Source: Christensenellaceae bacterium OttesenSCG-928-K19 (lineage in GTDB: Bacteria > Bacillota > Clostridia > Christensenellales > Christensenellaceae). From it: 64,000 nucleotides of DNA. The position numbers and the translations under genes are program-made. A model generated the notes under the pieces. That model saw only the letters and a program-made list of their open reading frames with translations, had not been told where the DNA came from and did not search any database. This document shows, piece after piece, positions 1 to 7,275 of this stretch. The stretch covers positions 91,472-155,471 of the forward strand of contig JAJDHD010000001.1 of the NCBI GenBank assembly GCA_030266015.1. The letters run 5' to 3'. The number at the start of each line of letters is the position of its first letter. Positions within the stretch are counted from its first letter, which is position 1.

Positions 1-464
1 AACGACGGGTTATTTTCCGGTGCGAGGTAAATCGTTCCAGATTTGCTCGGTTGTTTGTCAAAGCCACGGTTTAAGTAATAATGCTCGGCACTTTGCGTGT
101 CGCTGTTGTAGACGGCAGGGTAATCAACCGATGTGCCCGGCACCTCCAGCCACGCGATGGTATCTTCATTTTCTGCCAGAAGGGAGGCGAAATCGATTTC
201 TCGTTGCAGTTCTTCCGCTGTTTCGGGTGATTCCGGAGCGGTAGATGCTTGCGACGCGGGTGTGGACGATGCTTGCGACTGTGGCGCAGCGCTTGTTTGT
301 GCGGTTGCCTGCAAAGCATCATAGGAGTTTTGCATACTTTGCCCAATCATGGCGGCAAGGATGCTGGCAACAATAAGCAGCAGTATGATCCATGCGATCA
401 CCGCTTCTTCAGAAACACCGCCATTTGTTTTTTTCTGTCTTGGGTTGTACTTTTTGTTTGTCAA
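1..464 (-). CDS. srtB: class B sortase, 5' part (gene runs off the left edge)
   Basis: Sortase B enzymes are membrane-anchored cysteine transpeptidases that attach proteins to the cell wall or build pili. The open frame gives about 154 residues. After a short basic N-terminus there is one hydrophobic anchor (around AWIILLLIVASILAAMI), then a Ser/Ala/Gln-rich linker, then the start of the sortase domain: IAWLEVPGTSVDYPAV, YYLNRGFD and SGTIYL all match the conserved first strands of class B sortases. The catalytic His, Cys and Arg lie beyond the window edge and cannot be checked. No ATG is available in frame; the TTG at 464 follows a GGAGGAGG site about 12 bases upstream and is my choice of start. 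No sortase substrate with a sorting signal is visible in the window. Confidence 0.85.
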   Translation of the reverse strand, partial: MTNKKYNPRQKKTNGGVSEEAVIAWIILLLIVASILAAMIGQSMQNSYDALQATAQTSAAPQSQASSTPASQASTAPESPETAEELQREIDFASLLAENEDTIAWLEVPGTSVDYPAVYNSDTQSAEHYYLNRGFDKQPSKSGTIYLAPENNPS

Positions 465-600
465 GATGCCGCCCCGCCTCCTCCAAGTCCGTCCATTTAT
501 TCTATCAGCCTGCCTGTTTGCCGTCAAGCTGTGAAGGGGAGTGCACAAATTATGGTTGCATTTTATAAGATACCGATGTAAAATGAAAACAGTTGAATAC

Positions 601-772
601 AGCTTTTTTGGTTCCAGTAATGGAGAATAGGGAAGTCGGTGAGAGTCCGGCACAACCCCCGTTGCCGTATTGGGAGATGGAGAAGAGAGGATACACGTCA
701 CTGACGCGCCAGCGTTGGGAAGGCAGTTCTTTTTCAGATGATCCCTGAGTCGGAAGACCTGCCAGAGAAGCG
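601..772 (+). ncRNA. cobalamin (B12) riboswitch aptamer
   Basis: The strand carries the ordered landmarks of a cobalamin riboswitch: GGTTCC, then GGGAAGTCGGTGAGAGTCCG, a GTTGCCGT segment, CACTGACGCG, GGGAAGGC, and the closing AGTCGGAAGACCTGCC ending at 763. A P1 helix can be drawn between GCTTTTTTGG (602-611) and CCAGAGAAGC (762-771) with G-U pairs. An expression platform follows at 797-846. No B12 transport or synthesis gene follows; the next + strand gene starts at 1569. Confidence 0.9.
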
Positions 773-796
773 CAAAGTCTGTCTTTCGGTGGGAAA

Positions 797-846
797 GGCG
801 CAGCTTATAGATTATGCTGGAGCGCCGCCCATAGGGCGGTTTTTTG
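797..846 (+). terminator. riboswitch expression platform: antiterminator and intrinsic terminator
   Basis: CCGCCC (825-830) pairs with GGGCGG (834-839) around a short loop and is followed by six T, a standard intrinsic terminator. An alternative stem pairs GGCGCAGC (797-804) with the GCTGGAGCGCC region ending at 826, which shares C825-C826 with the terminator. The two stems exclude each other, as expected for transcription control by the upstream B12 aptamer. Confidence 0.8.
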
Positions 847-1147
847 CACCCGGGGCAATCGCTCGGCTGCCGGGTAGCGCAGCAGGCTGTGTGCAGGGCC
901 GGACTTACCCTCCCCGCCCCAAAACGCCGCGTTGCTGCCGCAAGAAGCTCGATACAGACTGTATTTCAATCACAGGCATGGTGGAAAACCCACTGTGCCT
1001 GTTTCTATATTATGCGAAATCACAAATGACAACCATATTGTGTGCGGCAAAGCTGGCGTCAAATAGTATATTGAAACAAAAAAGCCTTCCATCCTTTGGC
1101 GGAAAGCTTTCTTATAAGTATGGTTTCATTTTCAACTCCCTATCAGG
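847..1147. other. non-coding stretch after the riboswitch
   Basis: I see no convincing gene here on either strand. At 965-1005 there is a hairpin (ACAGGCATGGTGG paired with CCCACTGTGCCTGT) followed by a weak T tract, so a transcript that escapes the riboswitch terminator could end here, about 150 bases later. That would give a short non-coding RNA; this is inference only. Confidence 0.3.
1077..1111 (-). terminator. intrinsic terminator of the 36-residue peptide gene
   Basis: Read on the minus strand, AAAGCTTTCC (1110-1101) pairs with GGAAGGCTTT (1090-1081) and is followed by a T-rich tract (1083-1075). It sits 37 bases after the stop codon of the small gene at 1148-1258. Confidence 0.75.
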
Positions 1148-1258
1148 TTACCATTTTTTGTTTGGTATGATTGCAAGTGCCTCCTGCTCCTTTACACCGG
1201 CATTTACCAAAAAGAATGCGCTTAGCACAACCATGATGGCATAGAACATTTTTTTCAT
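1148..1258 (-). CDS. 36-residue exported-type peptide
   Basis: A short frame with a strong ribosome site (AAAGGAGATCACAA before the ATG) encodes 36 residues: a KK start, a hydrophobic core (FYAIMVVLSAFFLVNAG) and a polar tail ending in IIPNKKW. The core plus the small residues VNAG resembles a signal peptide with a cleavage site, leaving a tail of about 15 residues. It stands alone, with its own terminator at 1077-1111, which supports it being a real gene despite its size. It has no Cys, so an AgrD-type thiolactone is unlikely. It could be a secreted signal peptide or a small membrane protein. I do not recognise a family. Confidence 0.6.
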   Translation of the reverse strand: MKKMFYAIMVVLSAFFLVNAGVKEQEALAIIPNKKW

Positions 1259-1330
1259 TTTGTGATCTCCTTTCTGTTTTATTGTAATTTAACTATAAAA
1301 CATAGTTCTTAATATAAACATCGATGAATC

Positions 1331-1357
1331 TTACAGTTTTCTTACAATCATTTAACC
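1331..1357 (-). promoter_or_regulatory. direct repeats, possible Pho-type regulator site
   Basis: TTACAG (1331), TTACAA (1342) and TTAACC (1352) recur every 10-11 bases. This is like the TTAACA-type direct repeats bound by Gram-positive PhoP and other OmpR-class regulators. The site lies about 75 bases upstream of the 36-residue peptide gene and could also serve the + strand HPP gene. A perfect inverted pair TTGTAA/TTACAA lies just right of it at 1388-1407. Confidence 0.3.
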
Positions 1358-1444
1358 ATAAGCATTTGAAGGGGTTATGAAAAAATTGTAAATAAATACT
1401 TACAATGCTTGCGAAATGGAGCGAAAGTTGTGATATAAACAGAA

Positions 1445-1501
1445 TTGTGCTTGCTGGCATTCTCTGTTATACTTCCTGTAGGGCAGGATACGGCCTGCCG
1501 G
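1445..1501 (+). promoter_or_regulatory. promoter and leader hairpin of the HPP/hydrolase operon
   Basis: TTGTGC (1445-1450) and TATACT (1468-1473) are 17 bases apart. About 10 bases downstream the leader can fold GGCAGG with CCTGCC (about 1483-1501), which is not followed by a T run. The assignment is by pattern only. Confidence 0.4.
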
Positions 1502-1568
1502 GGAAACCCTTTCACAGACAGTATGTGGGGGGACGGGTGTGTATTTTTAGATTTTTCGGAGTGGAAAT

Positions 1569-2180
1569 ATGAAGGAGAAAAAGCGGGAAAAACGCCGCTA
1601 TCATTGGCCACAGCGCCAAAATCACTTGTTTTTTATAAAGGGAAAGACAAAACGCGCATTTTTCCAGGCGGCGATGGTTTCCATCTGTATGCTGGTGTGC
1701 CTATTGGTGGCATGTATCACATTGAAGGGTTTCCTTATTACCTCGCTGGCGGCAAGCGCGTTTATCGCATTTGCGTTTCCACGGGCAGAGTCGTCACGTC
1801 CCAAATACCTGATCGGTGGCTATATTTGCGGCTTTGCGGCGGGGCTTGTGGGCAATTTGGTCTATACTCTGGATGTGCCGTTTACGCTTCACCCATATTC
1901 GCTTCTGGTGATCAGTTGTGCGGTGGGGGCATTTGTCGCCACGCTGCTTATGGTATTGTTTGGCGTGCAGCATCCGCCCGCGGCAGCGTTGGCGGTTTCG
2001 CTTGTGTTTGATGCAAACCCGCTATTTGTGGGAGTCATTGCCATGGGATGCATTTTGCTGTTGTGCCTGATCAAATATATTGTGATGCATCTGATGATGA
2101 AAAACAATTTGGAGTATCCTGCGGAGGAAGTGAAAGAAAAAGCCACCGCGCAGGATGAAGCAAAGGAAACAAAAAACTGA
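1569..2180 (+). CDS. HPP family integral membrane protein
   Basis: The 203-residue protein has a basic cytoplasmic start, about four to five hydrophobic segments between residues 30 and 180, and the family signature HPPAAALA in the segment after VLFGVQ, the motif that names the HPP family. Some HPP proteins are linked to nitrite transport, but a substrate cannot be assigned here. The C-terminus is a charged cytoplasmic tail rich in Glu and Lys. The alpha/beta hydrolase gene begins 5 bases after its stop, so the two are co-transcribed. The start at 1569 follows GGAGTGGAAAT. Confidence 0.8.
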   Translation: MKEKKREKRRYHWPQRQNHLFFIKGKTKRAFFQAAMVSICMLVCLLVACITLKGFLITSLAASAFIAFAFPRAESSRPKYLIGGYICGFAAGLVGNLVYTLDVPFTLHPYSLLVISCAVGAFVATLLMVLFGVQHPPAAALAVSLVFDANPLFVGVIAMGCILLLCLIKYIVMHLMMKNNLEYPAEEVKEKATAQDEAKETKN

Positions 2181-2185
2181 AAGCT

Positions 2186-3181
2186 GTGAAAGACAAAAAG
2201 AAAAGGGGCATGATCACAATTTGTGTCGTGCTTGCCATTTTTGTGGGGCTTGTAAGCTGGAACCTGGCCGCGCTTGCCGCGGTGGAGCGGGAATACCCGC
2301 CCGAAGGCGTGCGGGTGGGCGTGTTTGATACAAAGGTCTCCGTTTTTACGGCGGGGCAACGGCAAAAGGATAGGCCTGCCATTGTGTTTTTGTCCGGCCT
2401 TGCCACGCCATCGCCTGTGGCGGATTTTTACCCGCTGTGGTCGCGGCTTTGCGGGGACTATTTTGTAGTGGTGCTGGAGCGCCCGGGTTATGGGTGGAGC
2501 CGGCAGACAGAGCGTGAACGCACGTTGGAAAACATTGTGGAGGAAGACCGCCTTGCGCTGGACAAGCTGGGCATTGCTCCTCCATACGTATTTGCCGCTC
2601 ATTCCATGGGCGGCATAGAAGCACATTATTACGCGGAGAGGTATTCCGAAGAAGTGGAGGGACTGGTTTTTATAGATAGCATGTCGCCCGCGCTTATGCT
2701 GCATTATGGAGATACCCCGGTGTCTCTTTTGGATAAAGCAGTCCATCCGCTGCGATTGTTTGGCCTGTTGCGGCTCATTTACACGGCAGCCCCCAAAACA
2801 GTACTCGACAGGCTGGAGCAGGGGCGCAATGGGCGGGAATATATGAGCGAGTATTATAAGCAGGTGGAAGAAATCGCGCTGCTGAAGACATATCAAAGCC
2901 CTGCTATGCTTGAAGAAAAAGAGCTGCGGCTGCAAAACGCGGCGGCCGCGAATGAAGTTGTATTGCCCACGGGGATTCCCGCCACGCTGATTGTGTCCGT
3001 GACGGACGATGTGGACAGGGACAGCACGCAATTTGCAGAGTATATGGACTTTCAGCAGCTATGGATGGCGCAATCATTGGATGGCGAAATTGTTTTTGTT
3101 GATGGAGGGCATTATGTGCACCAATACAGCCCGGATGAGGTATGCGGCACAATAAGGGATATGATGGAAAAAGCGGGGTAA
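2186..3181 (+). CDS. membrane-anchored alpha/beta hydrolase
   Basis: This 331-residue protein has an N-terminal hydrophobic anchor or signal (ITICVVLAIFVGLVSW) followed by an alpha/beta hydrolase fold. The nucleophile elbow AHSMGG supplies the serine, FLSGLA supplies the likely oxyanion loop, and DGGHYVHQYS supplies the catalytic His. A VSVTDDVD segment is a good candidate for the acid. The active domain would face outside the membrane. It probably acts on esters or lactones, but no substrate can be inferred. It starts with GTG only 5 bases after the HPP gene; the nearest purine-rich site is AGGAAAC inside the previous gene's end, so the exact start is uncertain. Confidence 0.85.
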   Translation: MKDKKKRGMITICVVLAIFVGLVSWNLAALAAVEREYPPEGVRVGVFDTKVSVFTAGQRQKDRPAIVFLSGLATPSPVADFYPLWSRLCGDYFVVVLERPGYGWSRQTERERTLENIVEEDRLALDKLGIAPPYVFAAHSMGGIEAHYYAERYSEEVEGLVFIDSMSPALMLHYGDTPVSLLDKAVHPLRLFGLLRLIYTAAPKTVLDRLEQGRNGREYMSEYYKQVEEIALLKTYQSPAMLEEKELRLQNAAAANEVVLPTGIPATLIVSVTDDVDRDSTQFAEYMDFQQLWMAQSLDGEIVFVDGGHYVHQYSPDEVCGTIRDMMEKAG

Positions 3182-3283
3182 GAAAAGATCCGCTCCTTTT
3201 GTTAGGCCGTTTTTGCCCTGTCGGCTACCGTCCGGCAAACGGAAAATAAACTGCCGGAGGGTTGGCGGCGAGCCTGCCCAAGC

Positions 3284-3318
3284 AAAAGAAAACCGGATTC
3301 CCGCAGTGGAAACCCGGC
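3284..3318 (-). terminator. intrinsic terminator after the MerR-type gene
   Basis: On the minus strand CCGGGTTTCC pairs with GGGAATCCGG (two G-U pairs, loop ACTGC) and is followed by TTTTCTTTT. It lies 17 bases beyond the stop codon of the regulator gene. Confidence 0.7.
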
Positions 3319-3334
3319 TGTATCAGTTTTTCTG

Positions 3335-4123
3335 TTATTTTGCCACGGGAAAGTAGATTTCTGTGATCAAATCATTTTCCGCCGTGTTATCCGGGTCGCT
3401 CACATAAACCTCGTAGGGAGGGTTGGTGATGCGATACCCGTTTTTGTCAATCCATTGCGCAATCGCGGTATAAGTTTCATGCAGCTTGCCGTAAGGGCCC
3501 TTGTGCACTGCCGTGGCGCACGTGCCGCCCGCAAGCGTCCGCGTTACCGCGGCGTCTGTCCTTGTGGGGTAGCCAAGCTCCACCTCTGTTTTTTCCGGGT
3601 CAAACTCCATGCTGTGGTAGATGGCAATGGGTGCGCCTGAGCACTCCGCGCCTGTTTCCTCCATCTTCTTCTCGACCTTCTCAAACAAGATGCAAAAGTC
3701 TTTAATTGCAATGGTCTCATATACGCTGATCAATGCCACCGGTTCACGTTTCACTATTGTTACATCCAACTTGTTTTCCATAATTTTTTTACCTTTCTCC
3801 AGTTGTTTTATATCCTGTTCCATCTGCTTTAGGAGAATGCCTTGCTCGTCGTAGGCTGCCTGTGCTTCTTCCAGCTTTCCCGCCATTGCCATTGCTTGCA
3901 CCTTTGGCCCGGCGTGCAGGATATCACGGATTTCCTCCAGCGAAAACCCATATTGCTTCAATCGCTGAATGGTAAGCATATCCGTGAGCTGTTGGGCGTG
4001 GTAGTACCGGTATCCCGTCTGCTCGTTCAGGTAGGCAGGCGTTAAAAGCCCCACCGCGTCATAGTGCCGGAGTGTTTTTGCCGTCACCATACAAAGCCTG
4101 GAAAACTCACCTATGCTAAACAA
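3335..4123 (-). CDS. MerR-family transcription regulator with GyrI-like ligand domain
   Basis: The 262-residue protein has an N-terminal winged helix-turn-helix of the MerR type (FSRLCMVTAKTLRHYD), a coiled-coil linker rich in Lys, Glu and Gln (about residues 75-112), and a C-terminal GyrI-like effector-binding domain (about 115-262, including ALISVYETI and ATAVHKGPYGKL). This layout matches BmrR/TipA-type regulators that sense bulky hydrophobic compounds. The gene stands alone. Its upstream region holds a promoter with the 19-base spacer and central dyad that MerR proteins twist, so it most likely controls itself. No dedicated target gene is obvious next to it. Confidence 0.9.
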   Translation of the reverse strand: MFSIGEFSRLCMVTAKTLRHYDAVGLLTPAYLNEQTGYRYYHAQQLTDMLTIQRLKQYGFSLEEIRDILHAGPKVQAMAMAGKLEEAQAAYDEQGILLKQMEQDIKQLEKGKKIMENKLDVTIVKREPVALISVYETIAIKDFCILFEKVEKKMEETGAECSGAPIAIYHSMEFDPEKTEVELGYPTRTDAAVTRTLAGGTCATAVHKGPYGKLHETYTAIAQWIDKNGYRITNPPYEVYVSDPDNTAENDLITEIYFPVAK

Positions 4124-4168
4124 CTTTCATCCTCCTTGTTTTTCACTTAGAACCGGTTCTGTTTCTTT

Positions 4169-4199
4169 AGTATAGGCCCTTCCCTTAGGGTAAAGTCAA
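4169..4199 (-). promoter_or_regulatory. MerR-type promoter and operator
   Basis: On the minus strand TTGACT (4199-4194) and TATACT (4174-4169) are separated by exactly 19 bases, and the spacer holds the dyad ACCCTAAGGGAAGGG. An overlong spacer with such a dyad is the classic MerR-family arrangement. It lies 46 bases upstream of the MerR-type gene it would drive. Confidence 0.8.
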
Positions 4200-4509
4200 T
4201 ACCGCTACGAAAAAAAGTTGTTTCCCTTTGTTGCGTTGTGTTGAGGGCGGTTTATAAGGACGGGCGAGCATCATTTTAAACATATGATATAGAAATATCT
4301 CACCTTCTGTTTTAAAGGCCACTGGAGTTGGTTATATCTATGTAAGCGGGTTTACCAGTACCGCGTTCGCGGATTCTTTATCCGCAGCTATCACGGCTGC
4401 CACATTCTTTCGGCGGCTTCCGTTGCCAAAAACAGCTTGCAGGCGCTGCGTGCATTGTTTTTGTAATACCTGCGGCACTCATTCAGGCTTGCGAAAGGAT
4501 TGGGGCTGT
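4200..4509. other. intergenic region upstream of a diguanylate cyclase
   Basis: No gene is supported here. I looked for a c-di-GMP riboswitch (GGGCAAACC and tetraloop landmarks) because of the downstream cyclase and did not find one. There are short GC-rich hairpins, for example CCGCGTTCGCGG at about 4361-4373, of unknown meaning. Confidence 0.3.
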
Positions 4510-5754
4510 TTGAAGAAAAACAAATGCAACGGATACCAGAGAAAAGTATTTAACCGCATACAGCGAAGCGTTATACTTGTGATTGTGCTTACCACAATCG
4601 CAACGGCTTTTTCTGTTTTTGTGATTGAGTTTGTGCAGGGCAACGACCGGTTGATGAAAAAATACCAAGAGCACACCGATACCATTGCGGAGTTTGTGCA
4701 GCGTGTAATTAGCCGTGTGGATTTTCAAGCTTTGCAATCCCCAGGGGATATGGAATCGGAGGATTATACCTATATCCAGAATCAGCTTGATATTATACGG
4801 CAGGTTTCCGACCTGCAATTCCTTTATACGGTGCGAAAAACAGGCACAGGGGAATTCATATATATGATTGATGGACAGCAGCCGGGCTCCGCGGATTTTG
4901 CCAATTTGGGCGATGCGGTACACAGTGTTTTGCTGCCCCCCATCGAGCGCGTCTATGAAACGGGCGGGGCTGTTCACGACAGGCGCATATTACAAACGGA
5001 ATACGGGCTGGTATACAGCTCTTACTGGCCCCTGCGCAGCGCCGACGGGGAACTTATGGGCGTAATTGGGATGACATTTAATGCGGACAGTATGAACTAT
5101 TTTGATGGGGAAGAGCTTTTGCGTGGTATTATGATAGCCGTTCTAATTGCGGCAACCATCAGCGCCATTGCCGTATTGGTTTTTCGGAAAGTGTTTGAGC
5201 CGTTTTATCGTAAGCTGGCGTATACAGATGTGCTTACCGGGCTGGATAACCGCACGGCGTTTGAGCTGGAGATGAAGCGCCTCCAGTGGGATACGGACAG
5301 CAGTACTCCGGTTGCTGTGGTTGTCTTTGACCTCAATAACCTGAAGCATGTCAATGACCACTATGGTCATGCGGCGGGCGATGAATACATTCGTACAGCC
5401 GCGCACATTATCTCAAACCGTTTTCATACAGCCGGGGGGTGCTACCGGATTGGCGGGGACGAATTTAGTGCGCTGTGCGTGGGGGTAACAGAGGACACCC
5501 TGCGCCATTTGCTTTATGATAAGTTTAACCAGGACATTCAAAAATTCCAACAGCAGCTTTCCAATAGCAAGCTTCCATTCTTTTCCATGGCGTATGGTAT
5601 GCAAATGTTTGACCGGCAAACGCACCAGCACATTCATGATGCGTTTGAGGTGGCTGACAATGAAATGTATGCCATGAAAAAACAAATGAAACGCGAGGAA
5701 AACTTGTGTGAAAGCGCCATCCTTATGCGGGATTCAAAGCCGCAGAACCCTTGA
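4510..5754 (+). CDS. membrane diguanylate cyclase (GGDEF)
   Basis: The enzyme would make cyclic di-GMP from two GTP. A transmembrane helix near the start (VILVIVLTTIATAFSVFVI), an extracellular sensory region of about 180 residues and a second helix (IMIAVLIAATISAIAVLVF) lead into a GGDEF domain of about 160 residues. The signature IGGDEF and the LDNRTAFE and FDLNNLKHVN motifs are intact, so it should be active. The inhibitory RxxD site upstream of GGDEF is absent. The TTG at 4510 fits the AAAGGA site ten bases upstream and the membrane topology; an upstream ATG at 4423 would add 29 unusual Cys-rich residues. About 414 residues from the TTG. Confidence 0.85.
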   Translation: MKKNKCNGYQRKVFNRIQRSVILVIVLTTIATAFSVFVIEFVQGNDRLMKKYQEHTDTIAEFVQRVISRVDFQALQSPGDMESEDYTYIQNQLDIIRQVSDLQFLYTVRKTGTGEFIYMIDGQQPGSADFANLGDAVHSVLLPPIERVYETGGAVHDRRILQTEYGLVYSSYWPLRSADGELMGVIGMTFNADSMNYFDGEELLRGIMIAVLIAATISAIAVLVFRKVFEPFYRKLAYTDVLTGLDNRTAFELEMKRLQWDTDSSTPVAVVVFDLNNLKHVNDHYGHAAGDEYIRTAAHIISNRFHTAGGCYRIGGDEFSALCVGVTEDTLRHLLYDKFNQDIQKFQQQLSNSKLPFFSMAYGMQMFDRQTHQHIHDAFEVADNEMYAMKKQMKREENLCESAILMRDSKPQNP

Positions 5755-5778
5755 TTTGATGCTGTATTGTGGTATACT
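5751..5778 (+). promoter_or_regulatory. promoter for the phosphodiesterase operon
   Basis: TTGATT (5751-5756) and TATACT (5773-5778) are 16 bases apart. The -35 overlaps the stop codon of the preceding cyclase gene. Confidence 0.5.
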
Positions 5779-5893
5779 GAAACTGGCTTTGTGAAAAACA
5801 CGCTATGTTTTTTTGCTGTGCAAAAGCGAGGGTCGTGTAACCTTGGCTGATAGTATGCGGAGGGCAATAGCTGCAAAGAAAGGGATGGATGTT

Positions 5894-6436
5894 ATGAAAC
5901 TGATGATTGCTTCCGACCTGCATGGGTCGCTTCTTTATGCGGAAAAAATGGCAAGCCTGTATAAGCGGGAGGGGGCAGGGCGGTTGATCCTTCTTGGCGA
6001 CCTGCTTTACCACGGCCCACGCAATGACCTGCCGGAAGGGTATGACCCTAAGGGTGTATTTACTCTTTTAAACAGTATGAAGGATTGCCTGCTGTGCGTG
6101 CGTGGCAACTGTGACGCGGATGTAGACCAGATGGTATTGGAATTTCCCATTACGGCGGAGTCCATGATCTTATATTTGGACGGGCGCATGGTTTTCGCCA
6201 CGCATGGTGATAAATTCAACAACGATACGCCTCTGCTTATTGGTAAAAATGATATCCTGCTGCATGGGCATACACATGTTTCCGCCATTCAGGATACCGG
6301 GAGTTATGTGTACCTAAACCCCGGCTCCATTGCGCTGCCAAAGGATGGTCATCACAGCTATATGGTTTATGAGGACGGCACGTTTACTATTAAGGACATT
6401 TCCGGCGAAGCTTTGAAGGAATGGGATTTATCATGA
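5894..6436 (+). CDS. yfcE: YfcE-type metallophosphoesterase
   Basis: This calcineurin-like phosphoesterase (about 180 residues, near the E. coli YfcE length of 184) carries the full metal-binding set in order: SDLHGS, LGDLLYHG, RGNCD, ATHGD and LLHGHTH. Family members hydrolyse phosphodiester bonds with Mn2+; the natural substrate is not known. I place the start at the ATG at 5894, where MKLMIASD is the usual N-terminus; frames reading from 5813 would add 27 residues without similarity. The last bases ATGA are shared with the next gene, so the two proteins are translationally coupled. Confidence 0.9.
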   Translation: MKLMIASDLHGSLLYAEKMASLYKREGAGRLILLGDLLYHGPRNDLPEGYDPKGVFTLLNSMKDCLLCVRGNCDADVDQMVLEFPITAESMILYLDGRMVFATHGDKFNNDTPLLIGKNDILLHGHTHVSAIQDTGSYVYLNPGSIALPKDGHHSYMVYEDGTFTIKDISGEALKEWDLS

Positions 6437-7152
6437 GGCAAAAGTTTGAAAGCAAAGAAGAGGTTTTTGACTACCTGAAAAATGAAGAATTTGATCATGA
6501 CCATTTTTTTGATGCGCCGCTTATAAACAAAACAGGAAAGCTGCATGGGCTTTATTACACCGATATCGTTGCCGGCTATCTTGCGCACCATGTGGAGATT
6601 TGCGATGATCTGGGGCATGTCATACACCGAGAGCGCCCATATAACCAACGTAAAAAACATTGGGAATTGCCAGCAGGTGCAAATCCAAGCCGTATAGAGG
6701 AAACGATGCTCAAAGATATGAGGGATGTGTCCTACATGGAATCCATCGGCGTGATGACGGATTTTCATATCCCGCTAAAGGGAAGCATGAAGGAAAAAGC
6801 AGGGAAGATCGACATGATCTCCCGCAAGGGCGACTGGCTGTACCTGATTGAGCTGCGCCCGCCGGGCAGCCGCAAGACGGCCCTTGGCGCAGTGCTGGAA
6901 TCATATACGAACTTCAATACCGTGGATATGGAAAAGCTTTACCGGGAATATGATATTCCGGAAAGTATTTTCTGCATTCCGGCCATACTCGTTCCAAAGA
7001 ATGGCACGGAGCACAAGGAGCTTGCGCGCGAGGACTCTAAAACGATGGAGCTCGTGAATCGGCTGGGCATGTATGTATTTCTTTATACGATAAAAAAAGA
7101 GCGCGTACCCGGGACAGATGAAAAAGCGGAATTTGATATTGTCATTTTGTAG
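6433..7152 (+). CDS. uncharacterised protein, possibly PD-(D/E)XK nuclease-like
   Basis: I do not recognise a named family for this 239-residue protein. It starts on the ATGA overlap with the yfcE-like gene. The centre reads KIDMISRKGDWLYLIELRPP followed by ALGAVLESYTNF: a strand with an Asp, a hairpin, a strand with E-x-R, then a helix with conserved Glu. That pattern is what a PD-(D/E)XK nuclease core looks like, with Arg in place of the usual Lys. The N-terminal third (NEEFDHDHFFDAPL, DIVAGYLAHH) is acidic and His-rich. Coupling to a phosphodiesterase suggests a shared nucleotide or nucleic acid substrate. Function is unproven. Confidence 0.6.
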   Translation: MRQKFESKEEVFDYLKNEEFDHDHFFDAPLINKTGKLHGLYYTDIVAGYLAHHVEICDDLGHVIHRERPYNQRKKHWELPAGANPSRIEETMLKDMRDVSYMESIGVMTDFHIPLKGSMKEKAGKIDMISRKGDWLYLIELRPPGSRKTALGAVLESYTNFNTVDMEKLYREYDIPESIFCIPAILVPKNGTEHKELAREDSKTMELVNRLGMYVFLYTIKKERVPGTDEKAEFDIVIL

Positions 7153-7275
7153 TGTAGGCGCAGGGGGACAGGTGTAAAAAGTTTGGTGTTTTACTTATGC
7201 ACTGCTTGCGGCACATGACAGCATCACACTAAAGTAAAAAAGAGTTTGCGCTTGGGTCTATTCGCTGGCACTGTA

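Noticed and set aside
738..1244. Long + strand frame over the riboswitch tail and beyond
   Set aside because: It begins inside the aptamer, crosses the terminator, has no ribosome site and an unnatural composition rich in Pro, Arg and Cys; it also lies opposite the 36-residue gene.
1889..3031. 380-codon minus strand frame opposite the HPP and hydrolase genes
   Set aside because: It is antisense to two recognisable genes, and its His/Arg/Pro-rich composition is typical of a frame shadow.
4200..4509. Search for a c-di-GMP riboswitch before the cyclase gene
   Set aside because: The conserved core and tetraloop receptor landmarks of class I or II are absent; the same negative result applies to 59534-59918.
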